From assembly GCA_964369265.1 (NCBI GenBank), contig CAYJEV010000082.1:1-7409 (forward strand): 7,409 bases of DNA, read 5' to 3'. Position 1 is the first letter of the stretch; every line of letters starts with the position of its first letter. The notes beneath the pieces are model-generated. The model was given only the letters and a program-made list of their open reading frames with translations. It did not search any database and was not told where the DNA came from. The translations under genes and the position numbers were made by a program. This DNA is from DAMCAP01 sp964369265 (GTDB lineage: Bacteria > Bacillota > Clostridia > Oscillospirales > Ruminococcaceae). Shown here one piece after another: positions 1-6,437 of this stretch.

Positions 1-39
1 CCTGACGGAACACTAAAAGTTTACTGCGAAAACCCTTAA
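1..39 (+). CDS. Possible C-terminal end of a convergent gene (partial)
   Basis: Frame 1 of the plus strand reads PDGTLKVYCENP and then stops at TAA (37-39). The residues look like a genuine protein tail (hydrophobic/charged alternation, no low complexity), and the position is sensible: a plus-strand gene entering from the left and ending 24 bp before the end of the minus-strand transporter gene. The fragment is only 12 codons, so chance is a serious alternative and no family can be assigned. No terminator hairpin with a T-run is visible between the two converging genes. Confidence 0.3.
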   Translation, partial: PDGTLKVYCENP

Positions 40-46
40 TCTTTCA

Positions 47-69
47 CCATTAACCATTAGTCATTAGTC
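47..69. repeat. Short 7-bp tandem repeat over the transporter stop codon
   Basis: Three consecutive heptamers, CCATTAA, CCATTAG and TCATTAG, plus a partial fourth unit, run through 47-69. The TAA stop of the MFS gene (complement of 64-66) lies inside the third unit, so the repeat has supplied the end of the gene. Units differ by one or two bases. Copy number is low, so this may be a small slippage array or the edge of a dispersed intergenic repeat. Confidence 0.55.
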
Positions 70-1281
70 TAGCAAAGCCTTATCTTTATTTTTAATATCC
101 CAAATAACATTAGGTATGAACAAAACTGTTCCCAAGAAACCAGCCGCCGCACAGACAGCTCCATAACCTAAAAGACCTATAGCATCTGCAATAAATCCGC
201 CAAAGAACATGCCCAAAACAGCCCCTGTACTAAAAGTCATAGCCGTTCCAAGTGTTGTTGCAGTTGCAGTCAGTTCAGACGGAGTTATCTCTGCTATATA
301 CTGAACAAACATTGCATTGTATAAACCAAAACCAATCGCACCAAAAGCTTGCATTGCTAGCATATATGGTATTGGCATTGCAATAGCAAACCCAACAACC
401 CTCATAGCCAAAGTTAGCATAGCTGTTATAAGAAGATAAGACTTCTTTGTCTTTTGGCTAATAATCGCAACAATTATCATTATAGGAAACTCAAGCCCAG
501 CGCCTATCAAAAGGGCAAGCCCTAAATCTGAACTATCTCCCCCAGCATTATCAATAAATAAGCCTAAGAAGGTTATGCTTGGGCGAGTTGTAAACTGGTA
601 AAGAGCTCCGCAAATTAATAATGAACGATATCTCTTAATTTTGAAAAGAATTTGGCTTGCATCTTTAAAAGAAATTTTCTTTGCTCCCTTTTCAGTTTTA
701 TCAACACAAGGAACTTCTGGCATTGGAAGCAAGAATAGTATTGTTAAAATTAAAAAGATACTATGCATGTAAAACATTATATTGAAGCCAAAGTTTGTTA
801 TCAACAAACCAACTATGTAAGAAGATACACCATAACCTAAAGAAGCAAACGATCTTATTCTCGCAAACTCAACAGCATATCCCCTCATTTGAAGCTTAAC
901 TATCCAAGAATCTAGCAAAGAGTATTGATAGTAATCAAAGAATGACAACATTACCAGCACTATAATAAATAGTATTGCCATTGAAGCGATAAAAGGCAGT
1001 ATCTGCGTTAGAGGTATCGCAACAATAAAGCAGATTATTATTATCTTTTTCGCTGGGATATAAATATCAGAAACGTATCCTAGTATTGGGTGAATTAAAA
1101 TCCCCATACAAGCAAGCATTCCAGATATAATTCCGCACATTGAGTCGCTATATCCTTGATCTTTTAAGTAAAGCACTATAAATGAATATAATGCGCAGTT
1201 TGCCGACCAGTATAAAAACTGCGCCCCAGCAAACATTAGAGTTTCAAAATAAGGTCTTAGTCTTGATAGTATCAAGTTCAT
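64..1281 (-). CDS. MFS transporter, 12 TM, LacY/nucleoside-symporter-like (MFS_1_like) type
   Basis: A 405-residue integral membrane protein of the usual MFS length. Hydrophobic segments run through almost the whole chain, with a charged cytoplasmic loop at about 191-218 (PCVDKTEKGAKK onward) splitting it into two six-helix halves. The conserved loop between helices 2 and 3 is seen as GYVSD (68-72) followed by basic residues. RIRSFASLGYG (141-151) resembles the R-x-x-(G/S)-S-(I/F)-G segment after helix 4 in LacY-like and nucleoside:H+ symporter-like families. Near the C-terminus, ITPSELTATATTLG (332-345) with a later GGFIADAIG (361-369) is also typical. Substrate cannot be read from sequence; efflux or uptake of a small molecule is likely. 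It is the last gene of the cluster, 15 bp after the kinase gene, so co-expression with the two-component system is likely and it may be its output or target. Start is ATG with a strong Shine-Dalgarno. Confidence 0.9.
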   Translation of the reverse strand: MNLILSRLRPYFETLMFAGAQFLYWSANCALYSFIVLYLKDQGYSDSMCGIISGMLACMGILIHPILGYVSDIYIPAKKIIIICFIVAIPLTQILPFIASMAILFIIVLVMLSFFDYYQYSLLDSWIVKLQMRGYAVEFARIRSFASLGYGVSSYIVGLLITNFGFNIMFYMHSIFLILTILFLLPMPEVPCVDKTEKGAKKISFKDASQILFKIKRYRSLLICGALYQFTTRPSITFLGLFIDNAGGDSSDLGLALLIGAGLEFPIMIIVAIISQKTKKSYLLITAMLTLAMRVVGFAIAMPIPYMLAMQAFGAIGFGLYNAMFVQYIAEITPSELTATATTLGTAMTFSTGAVLGMFFGGFIADAIGLLGYGAVCAAAGFLGTVLFIPNVIWDIKNKDKALLD

Positions 1282-1290
1282 GATGAAGTA

Positions 1291-1305
1291 CCTTCCTTAC
1301 CTTCC
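1291..1305 (-). promoter_or_regulatory. Duplicated ribosome binding site of the MFS gene
   Basis: On the minus strand GGAAGGTAAGGAAGG contains GGAAGG twice. The distal copy is the last two codons of the kinase gene, the kinase stop TAA sits between them, and the proximal copy is 9 nt from the ATG. Stop and re-start are thus fused, which suggests translational coupling of kinase and transporter. Confidence 0.75.
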
Positions 1306-2769
1306 TTGTTTCTTATCGTCCTCTATTTGGGATTGATAAAATGATGCATTCGGTATTTTAATAATTACAGTCGTGCCTTTTCCAAGCTCTGACTCAAGCT
1401 CCAAAGCTCCATGATGAAGCCTCATTATCTCGTCGGCAACAGCTAGCCCAATTCCTGAACCGCGCCTCGTTAAATTTGCTTTATAGAATTTTTGCTTTAT
1501 ATTCGGCAGATCTTCTGGGCTTATTCCGCAGCCTCTATCTGCAACAGCTATAATAAAATAGTCATTATCTTTTGTTGCAGTTATATCGACCTGCCCTCCA
1601 GCATCCGAATACTTAATGGCATTGTCAATGACATTTATAAAAACCTGCCTTAGTCTGTTTGTGTCTGCAAAAACAAAAGCATCAAACATTGGCTCGTCGT
1701 ATATTATTGGTATCTGCTCTCTTTTTGCTTTTTCTGTATACATAAGCACAACCTCGCCAAGCTCTGCGAGCATGTCTGCCTTTGCAATCGAAAGCTTAAA
1801 TCTTCCAGACTGCATTCTTGAAAAGTCAAGCAGTTCTTCAACCATCAAAGAAAGCCTGTCTGTTTCTTTCATTATAACGCCCATGCCCTTCTTAAGGGTG
1901 TCTTGATTTGTGTGTTGTTCTTTAGCGTGGCTATTATTTTCAAAGTGAGTATCAGAAAGAATTGTTTCTCCCCAGCCTTTAATTGCTGTTAAAGGGGTTC
2001 TAAGCTCATGTGAAACAGAGGATATGAAGTCATTTTTCATTTTGTCAGAGCGAGAAAGTTCAATCGCCATCTGATTGATAGTTTCGCAAAGCTCGCCTAT
2101 TTCGTCATTATGCTTTGACTCAACCCTCGCATCAAAATTGCCGCTTGCTATCCTTCTTGCAGAAGAGCCTATCTCCCCTAAAGGACGAACAATTGAATTG
2201 ATGAAGTAAAACCCTGAAATTGCAGCAAAGAACACTATCACAAACACAACTATTAAAGAAGCTGCAATTATTGCAAATATTAGCTCGTCGACATTATCAA
2301 GCGACACTATCAACCTAACCACAGTTATTCCCTCGGAATTAATTGGTGCAATAGAAGAAACAGCCATTACATTTTCGGAACGAAAATCCCCTTGATACTG
2401 CCCTGTGCCGTCCTGTGCTGTTAGTGCATTAGTAAAGTCTGGGAGGATCATAGTTCCCTCAACTGGAAAGCCCGAGGAGGTTATAAGAACATTTCCCTCG
2501 CTATCAAGCGCCATAAGCTCCATTGTGTCTTTGTATTCAAAGTTCTCTATATATGAGCGAACTTGAACGCCAAAATCTGTTGTCCCGCTTTCAGCATAGC
2601 TAGTCAACAAAGAAGATACAACACCGAGCTGTGAAGTTAGGGTTTGTGACACACTGTTATAATAAAATAAGCGTATACTAACACCAAAAGCAAGCTCTAC
2701 CAATAAAAGTATGCCAACAATTACACCAAGGCTGTTATAAAGCCAGCGATTTATTATCCTATCCCTCAA
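1297..2769 (-). CDS. Membrane sensor histidine kinase (PhoR/ResE/WalK-like)
   Basis: A 490-residue class I kinase and partner of the regulator just upstream. In order: TM1 about 13-33; an extracytoplasmic sensor of about 125 residues (36-160) with a PAS/Cache-like run MELMALDSEGNVL (83-95); TM2 about 163-191; HAMP about 188-240 (P196, DEIGEL 222-227); HisKA H-box SVSHELRTP (251-259) with phospho-acceptor H254; N-box around N379 and N383; G1 DRGCGI (411-416); F-box KFYKA (427-431); G2 GSGIGLAV (437-444). All catalytic motifs are intact. There is no cytoplasmic PAS domain. The hairpin loop of the HisKA helices (about 271-291, THFENNSHAKEQHTNQ) is about ten residues longer than usual. The start is a TTG: no in-frame ATG occurs before M83, and TM1 requires this upstream start. 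A purine-rich site precedes it. The stimulus is unknown. Confidence 0.95.
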   Translation of the reverse strand: MRDRIINRWLYNSLGVIVGILLLVELAFGVSIRLFYYNSVSQTLTSQLGVVSSLLTSYAESGTTDFGVQVRSYIENFEYKDTMELMALDSEGNVLITSSGFPVEGTMILPDFTNALTAQDGTGQYQGDFRSENVMAVSSIAPINSEGITVVRLIVSLDNVDELIFAIIAASLIVVFVIVFFAAISGFYFINSIVRPLGEIGSSARRIASGNFDARVESKHNDEIGELCETINQMAIELSRSDKMKNDFISSVSHELRTPLTAIKGWGETILSDTHFENNSHAKEQHTNQDTLKKGMGVIMKETDRLSLMVEELLDFSRMQSGRFKLSIAKADMLAELGEVVLMYTEKAKREQIPIIYDEPMFDAFVFADTNRLRQVFINVIDNAIKYSDAGGQVDITATKDNDYFIIAVADRGCGISPEDLPNIKQKFYKANLTRRGSGIGLAVADEIMRLHHGALELESELGKGTTVIIKIPNASFYQSQIEDDKKQGR

Positions 2770-2773
2770 AGCG

Positions 2774-2787
2774 TCACCCCTTTCCTC
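2774..2787 (-). promoter_or_regulatory. Ribosome binding site that fixes the kinase TTG start
   Basis: On the minus strand GAGGAAAGGGGTGA ends 4 nt before the TTG at 2769; the AAGGGG core is 7 nt away. It supports TTG as the true start. An out-of-frame GTG lies within it. Confidence 0.65.
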
Positions 2788-2802
2788 AAAACTTTGATAT
2801 AA

Positions 2803-3495
2803 CTACACACTCCATTTATATCCAAATCCCCACATAGTTGTTATAAACTCTGGGTTGGACGGATCATCCTCTATCTTTATTCTAAGCCTTCTAATGTTAA
2901 CATCGACAATTTTATGATCGCCATAATAGCTATCTCCCCAAACTGTTGTTAGTATTGTGTTTCTCTCAAGGGCAATATCAACATTAGACATAAACAGCTC
3001 CATTATTTGATACTCAACCTGAGTTAAATCAACAGCCTCGCCATTTTTGGTTATAATTCTGCTCTTTTTATTAAGCACAAAAGGACCTGATACTATTTCA
3101 GTCGCTGGAGCTAAAGGTGCAGACATTGTAACACGTCTATGTATTGCATCCACCCTTGCAACAAGCTCTGAGGGAGAAAAAGGCTTTGTTATATAATCAT
3201 CAGCGCCAAGCATTAAGCCGTTAACCTTATCCATCTCCTGGCTTTTTGCTGTTAGCATTATAATACCAATTGTGCTTGAGTGCTCTCTTAGTTTTTTGCA
3301 AACTGCAAAGCCGTCTAGGTTTGGCATCATTACATCGAGTATAACAACATCAAAATTGCCGTTTGCTTCATTAAATTTATTCAGGGCATCCTGCCCGTCA
3401 ACTGCATCTGTCACATCATAACCAGAGCGTGTCAAATTTATAACGACAAACTCTCTTATTCCATCTTCATCTTCTGCTATCAATATTCTTTTCAT
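2803..3495 (-). CDS. OmpR/PhoB-family response regulator (receiver + winged helix)
   Basis: A 230-residue DNA-binding regulator of the standard length. Receiver domain (about 1-120): acidic pocket E8-D9, phospho-acceptor D54 within VILDVMMP (51-58), switch residue T82 (LTAK), Y101, and K104 in TKPF. A linker (about 121-135, SAPLAPATE) leads to the OmpR-type winged helix (about 136-230), with VDLTQVEYQIMELF (155-168), the recognition helix region KIVDVNIRRLRIKIE (195-209), and the wing ending ITTMWGFGYKW (218-228). No key residue is missing. It is followed 33 bp later by its cognate kinase gene. It most resembles the PhoP/ResD/WalR type of Firmicutes, but the regulon cannot be deduced. The RBS AAGGAG overlaps the stop codon of the gene before it, so its translation is probably coupled to the nuclease-like gene. 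Confidence 0.95.
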   Translation of the reverse strand: MKRILIAEDEDGIREFVVINLTRSGYDVTDAVDGQDALNKFNEANGNFDVVILDVMMPNLDGFAVCKKLREHSSTIGIIMLTAKSQEMDKVNGLMLGADDYITKPFSPSELVARVDAIHRRVTMSAPLAPATEIVSGPFVLNKKSRIITKNGEAVDLTQVEYQIMELFMSNVDIALERNTILTTVWGDSYYGDHKIVDVNIRRLRIKIEDDPSNPEFITTMWGFGYKWSV

Positions 3496-3502
3496 ATCTA
3501 AA

Positions 3503-3508
3503 CTCCTT
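3503..3508 (-). promoter_or_regulatory. RBS of the response regulator, overlapping the upstream stop codon
   Basis: On the minus strand AAGGAG lies 7 nt before the ATG at 3495. The TAA stop of the 169-aa gene (3509-3507) shares its first bases, giving TAAGGAG, so the two genes are joined with only 11 bp between stop and start. Confidence 0.75.
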
Positions 3509-4016
3509 ATTTGTTAATTTTAGTTAGGCTAAATTGCGGATATTTTTCATTCCATTCTGCTATACTAAGAACCTGAACGTCATCTATAAGTTTATAGGTA
3601 AATGTATTCTGTTCTTGAAATAGAAAAGGAAGCTTCGCTTTTAATCTGCCTTGCAAATACTTTCTCATACTACTATCAGAGTTTTTCGTTTCAACTATAT
3701 AAATATATTCTTTGCGTTTTGACATCTCCTTACCTAAGGCATTTATATAGAGCAGACTATCATAATATTTCCTAACTACTCTACCTATTGTTTTATCATC
3801 TTTGGGATTAAAAACTTCAGGCTTAGCTGCATTTTCTATATTTGCGTTTTTATATTCTATAAATAAAATTCCCTCATCGGTTTCAGCAATAAAAACAACA
3901 TCACTAAGCTCAATTTTGGCGTTATCAATAGTGGTTTTTAGCTTATTAGTTGCCCATATCGCATTAGTTAAATCAATAGAGTATACTTTATTTTCTTCTA
4001 CAAACACTCTGTTCAT
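3507..4016 (-). CDS. Small ATPase-partner protein with PD-(D/E)XK-like nuclease signature
   Basis: A 169-residue soluble protein, without signal peptide or TM segment, that I do not recognise by name. What can be seen: a beta-strand with SDVVFIAE (38-45), a short turn, a second strand ILFIEYKNAN (50-59), then a helix around GRVVRKYYDSLLYINAL (78-94), another strand EYIYIVETK (103-111) and a second helix. The arrangement D39-x14-E54-x-K56, with D and ExK on adjacent strands followed by helix and strand, is the core pattern of the PD-(D/E)XK nuclease/RecB-like fold. Such patterns are weak, so activity is inference; a nuclease-fold scaffold without activity is possible. No HNH motif or obvious TOPRIM motif is present. 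The gene starts 2 bp after the ATPase stop (TAG CA ATG) with GGGTGA (4023-4028) 6 nt before its ATG, so the two are very likely co-translated and form one complex. Composition is AT-rich (two sampled lines: 27% and 30% GC). Confidence 0.75.
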   Translation of the reverse strand: MNRVFVEENKVYSIDLTNAIWATNKLKTTIDNAKIELSDVVFIAETDEGILFIEYKNANIENAAKPEVFNPKDDKTIGRVVRKYYDSLLYINALGKEMSKRKEYIYIVETKNSDSSMRKYLQGRLKAKLPFLFQEQNTFTYKLIDDVQVLSIAEWNEKYPQFSLTKINK

Positions 4017-4018
4017 TG

Positions 4019-5044
4019 CTATTCACCCATATTCAAGTCAAACACTTTATCAAGAAGCTTATCAAAAGAAGATACAATAGCATTTTGTTTTAAATCTCTA
4101 AAATTATTAGAGCGCTTCGCCTTTATGCCCTCATCAGCTTTATACAGAGAATGAAAAGCTACTTCATCTGTTTCATTTTTTAGAACCTCAATGTATTTTG
4201 CAAAAATATAGTCGTGAGTTGATAGAAATACCTGCACACCATTTCTTGAAAGTTCAAGCAAAATCTCCACCATATCAGGCACAAGAGATGGATTGATGTT
4301 TGCTTCTGGTTCATCCCAAAACAGAATGGTATCCTTTGATATGCTCTCATTCATTATGAGCTGCCAAAGTATAGCAATTTTCTTAATTCCTTCAGCCTCC
4401 ACAGAAAACTCGATCTTGCTTTTATCATTCTTCTCTATAAAGAAAGTATCATTTTCAACAATTACCTTGCCCCCTATAATATTTTCAAGCTTTGGGATAA
4501 TTAATTTGCCTATCTCAGGTACTTCCTTTAGCTTAGGCAGCAATGAGATGCTAATAATATCGTAATAGCTTTTATCAAATGGCATTTCAAATTTATCATA
4601 AAGTGACATAAAGCCTTTAGAATGAGTTAATATATCTTTAGCTGGAATAAATACTGGTTGTAAATTAAACTTTGAAAGAACTTGAATTGTGCTATCAATA
4701 TTAGATGAGTGATTAGCTATTAATCCTCTCTTCTTTACTAAACGCAAATCGAACTCATTGCCTTCGCAACTTATTTTAACAACATCTCTAACATTATCTT
4801 TAATGTATGCAAGTTGACTCAAAGGCACTTTGAAATAATCTTTTATATCACATCTTGACTTTATAGGGAAAACGTTATTTTTAGATGCTGCAACGGATTC
4901 TTGTATCATTCCATATGATAGCTTCAGCAAATGCGTTTTGCCAGTGCCGTTCTCGCCAATAAATACATTTATACCAGCAGCAAAGTCTATATTCAGATTT
5001 TCAAATACAGTGAAGTTTTCAATTTTAATATTTTGAATTCCCAT
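4019..5044 (-). CDS. AAA_15/AAA_21-type (ABC/SMC-like) ATPase, candidate defence component
   Basis: A 341-residue cytosolic ATPase related to the RecF/OLD/ABC head fold. N-terminal IKIENFTVFENLNIDF (6-21) is the typical 'I-ENF..F' opening. Walker A is GENGTGKT (30-37). A middle helical and lid region follows, including FIPAKDILTHSKGF (132-145), which I recall, without being able to check, as a conserved stretch in this ATPase group. The degenerate ABC signature is AEGIKK (217-222). Walker B is ILFWDEPE (240-247) with catalytic E245 present, and the switch histidine is H277 in LSTHD. All elements for ATP binding, dimerisation and hydrolysis are there, so it is not degraded. There is no TOPRIM nuclease tail as in OLD proteins: the chain ends about 64 residues after H277, so an effector must be supplied in trans, presumably the 169-aa partner gene 2 bp downstream. 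A DNA repair or other NTP-dependent role is also possible. Confidence 0.85.
   Translation of the reverse strand: MGIQNIKIENFTVFENLNIDFAAGINVFIGENGTGKTHLLKLSYGMIQESVAASKNNVFPIKSRCDIKDYFKVPLSQLAYIKDNVRDVVKISCEGNEFDLRLVKKRGLIANHSSNIDSTIQVLSKFNLQPVFIPAKDILTHSKGFMSLYDKFEMPFDKSYYDIISISLLPKLKEVPEIGKLIIPKLENIIGGKVIVENDTFFIEKNDKSKIEFSVEAEGIKKIAILWQLIMNESISKDTILFWDEPEANINPSLVPDMVEILLELSRNGVQVFLSTHDYIFAKYIEVLKNETDEVAFHSLYKADEGIKAKRSNNFRDLKQNAIVSSFDKLLDKVFDLNMGE
4023..4028 (-). promoter_or_regulatory. RBS of the nuclease-like gene inside the ATPase gene
   Basis: On the minus strand GGGTGA lies 6 nt before the ATG at 4016 and within the last codons of the ATPase reading frame. It matches the GGTGA end of the anti-Shine-Dalgarno complement, which supports translational coupling. 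Confidence 0.55.
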
Positions 5045-5048
5045 TATT

Positions 5049-5055
5049 TCCTCCT
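5049..5055 (-). promoter_or_regulatory. Strong RBS of the ATPase gene
   Basis: On the minus strand AGGAGGA lies 4 nt before the ATG at 5044 and is the closest to consensus in the window. The 61-bp gap it sits in (5045-5105) is the largest between any two genes of the cluster. I see no convincing -35/-10 pair or terminator in that gap. Confidence 0.8.
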
Positions 5056-5105
5056 AATAAATGTTATTTGGCTTGATGCTATATATCACACACAACTACA
5101 TCCGC

Positions 5106-6413
5106 CTACAAAAAGCTAAAGTTCTCTTTGAGGTAGCTCATTGTGACAGCTAGATCTTCTGGGGCGTTTTCTGGGATATAGGCTCTATATTCTGTGTTGC
5201 CTCTTGTGGCGATAACTTCGTATGGTGTTGTGTCGAACTGGTCGACATAATCGCCAGGCCCAACAGCCTTGATTCGCAAAAGCTCGGCAGTGCTGTCTTC
5301 TAATGTGCCAGCATAAAGGTTAAAGCTCCATTCGTTAGGCTCGCTCGCCTCAATAACTGTCACAATCTCCCACCATGATGGAGGGATTGTTAAGAGATAG
5401 TTATTATTGTAGTTGGCGATTGCTATATCAGTTAAAGTGAATGTACCGCCGACTATTGAATAGTATCTTGTTTCAAAGACAGGGTTTTCATCTCCCTCAT
5501 CATAGCCATTTAACACATAATCAATAGGAAATTCTAGATAGCCATCATTGTCTATATCTCTAACTCCAGGCGCTGCTATTCTTCTGTCGAAATCCCTTGC
5601 AAATCCTAGGTCTTCTGGATAAATCTCTGTTAGCTTATTTCCCTCAACAGTTGCAAGAATTGTTGTTAATAGATCCTCGCCTATAACTATATCAACATAA
5701 ATGCCAGGCAGGTTTTCAGCGAAAAATCCGCTTCCAACAGATTTAAAGCTATCACTAGCACTAGGCAGTATAATTTCGCTAAGCTTTCTAACCTCTCCAG
5801 CATAATAGCCAACAAGCTTCATAGCAGGATGATTTTCGTCGCCATGATTTATTAAAATAAGTTCTTCTAAGCCATCACCATTAAAATCGGTGTTAATATT
5901 TTCGTGGTAAACATCTTGATATCGCTTAGTTAAGTCGCCCTCATTATAATCATAAACCGCCATTGTAGAGATAGCTTCTCTGCTATCTGAATAGCCTATT
6001 ATAACATTATCTTTTGATGATGAGGTTATTGGAAGAAAGGAAATGAAGTCTATATCAGTTCCCTCAGATGGTATTTGATAAGCTGGGTACCATTCTCCAC
6101 TATCCCTTGTCATTATTGCCAGCCAAGTTGAGCTAACGCCAGATGTTGTTGCTTCATAAAAGGCTATTGCTTCTTCTTCGCCATCTAAGTCAATATCTTT
6201 TAGCACAAAGGCAGAGCGATAATCCCCTCTTAGCGGGTATTTAAGCTTGAAGCTGTCGCTTCCTATTGCTGTTTCTAGCGCTGTGAAAAGCTCGCTTTGA
6301 TCGGTTGTTAGTTTTGGCGGGGTGATTAGCTGATCTGTGCCAAATCCGTCGCTACATCCACTAAACAAAAAAACACCAAGCAGCAAAACTGCTATCTTTT
6401 TTATTATTTTCAT
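5106..6413 (-). CDS. Secreted lipoprotein with three FG-GAP/VCBS-like calcium loops
   Basis: A 435-residue exported lipoprotein. A basic N-terminus (MKIIKK), a hydrophobic core and lipobox LFSGC (16-20) predict lipidation at C20 and anchoring to the outer face of the membrane. The mature part holds three acidic loops of the pattern D-x-(D/N)-x-D-G-x-x-E: DIDLDGEEE (73-81), DFNGDGLEE (176-184) and DIDNDGYLE (286-294), about 105 residues apart. Such loops bind calcium in FG-GAP/VCBS beta-propeller and dockerin-like repeats, and here they precede beta-strands (AIAFYE, LILINH, FPIDYV), so a partial beta-propeller is likely. The last 140 residues show no recognised motif. No enzyme motif is seen; a binding or sensory role is inference. 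The gene lies 18 bp after the nitroreductase gene. Its RBS is poor (only a weak TTGGT), but the signal peptide leaves little doubt about the start. Confidence 0.85.
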   Translation of the reverse strand: MKIIKKIAVLLLGVFLFSGCSDGFGTDQLITPPKLTTDQSELFTALETAIGSDSFKLKYPLRGDYRSAFVLKDIDLDGEEEAIAFYEATTSGVSSTWLAIMTRDSGEWYPAYQIPSEGTDIDFISFLPITSSSKDNVIIGYSDSREAISTMAVYDYNEGDLTKRYQDVYHENINTDFNGDGLEELILINHGDENHPAMKLVGYYAGEVRKLSEIILPSASDSFKSVGSGFFAENLPGIYVDIVIGEDLLTTILATVEGNKLTEIYPEDLGFARDFDRRIAAPGVRDIDNDGYLEFPIDYVLNGYDEGDENPVFETRYYSIVGGTFTLTDIAIANYNNNYLLTIPPSWWEIVTVIEASEPNEWSFNLYAGTLEDSTAELLRIKAVGPGDYVDQFDTTPYEVIATRGNTEYRAYIPENAPEDLAVTMSYLKENFSFL

Positions 6414-6437
6414 TTTATTACCAACTATTTATTACCA
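6414..6437. repeat. 14-bp tandem duplication in front of the lipoprotein gene
   Basis: On the minus strand TGGTAATAAA occurs twice with a 14-bp period (6437-6428 and 6423-6414). The first copy contains the stop codon of the nitroreductase and the second runs up to the ATG of the lipoprotein. It fills the whole 18-bp gap, which may explain why no proper Shine-Dalgarno is present. Confidence 0.6.

Noticed and set aside
1616..1906. Plus-strand open frame opposite the kinase gene
   Set aside because: Antisense shadow: Ser-rich translation with no domain, lying wholly over the intact kinase catalytic region.
2788..2802. Inverted repeat TCAAA-GT-TTTGA between regulator and kinase as terminator
   Set aside because: The stem is only 5 AT-rich pairs with a 2-nt loop and no T-run; it cannot form a stable hairpin.
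3507..4016. The 169-aa protein as TOPRIM (DUF4435/OLD-like) or HNH effector
   Set aside because: No E...DxD TOPRIM arrangement and no HNH histidine-asparagine-histidine pattern; the protein has almost no His. PD-(D/E)XK fits better.
3802..4565. Plus-strand open frames opposite the ATPase and nuclease-like genes (3802-4080, 4293-4565)
   Set aside because: Antisense shadows of genes with clear motifs; no RBS and Ser/Ile/Leu-rich low-quality translations. An antitoxin on the opposite strand was considered but nothing supports it.
5045..5105. Separate promoter for the ATPase gene pair
   Set aside because: The best pair (TTGTAG ... TGATAT, 17 bp) matches consensus too poorly on both boxes. The pair can be transcribed from the upstream promoter, though a weak internal promoter cannot be excluded.
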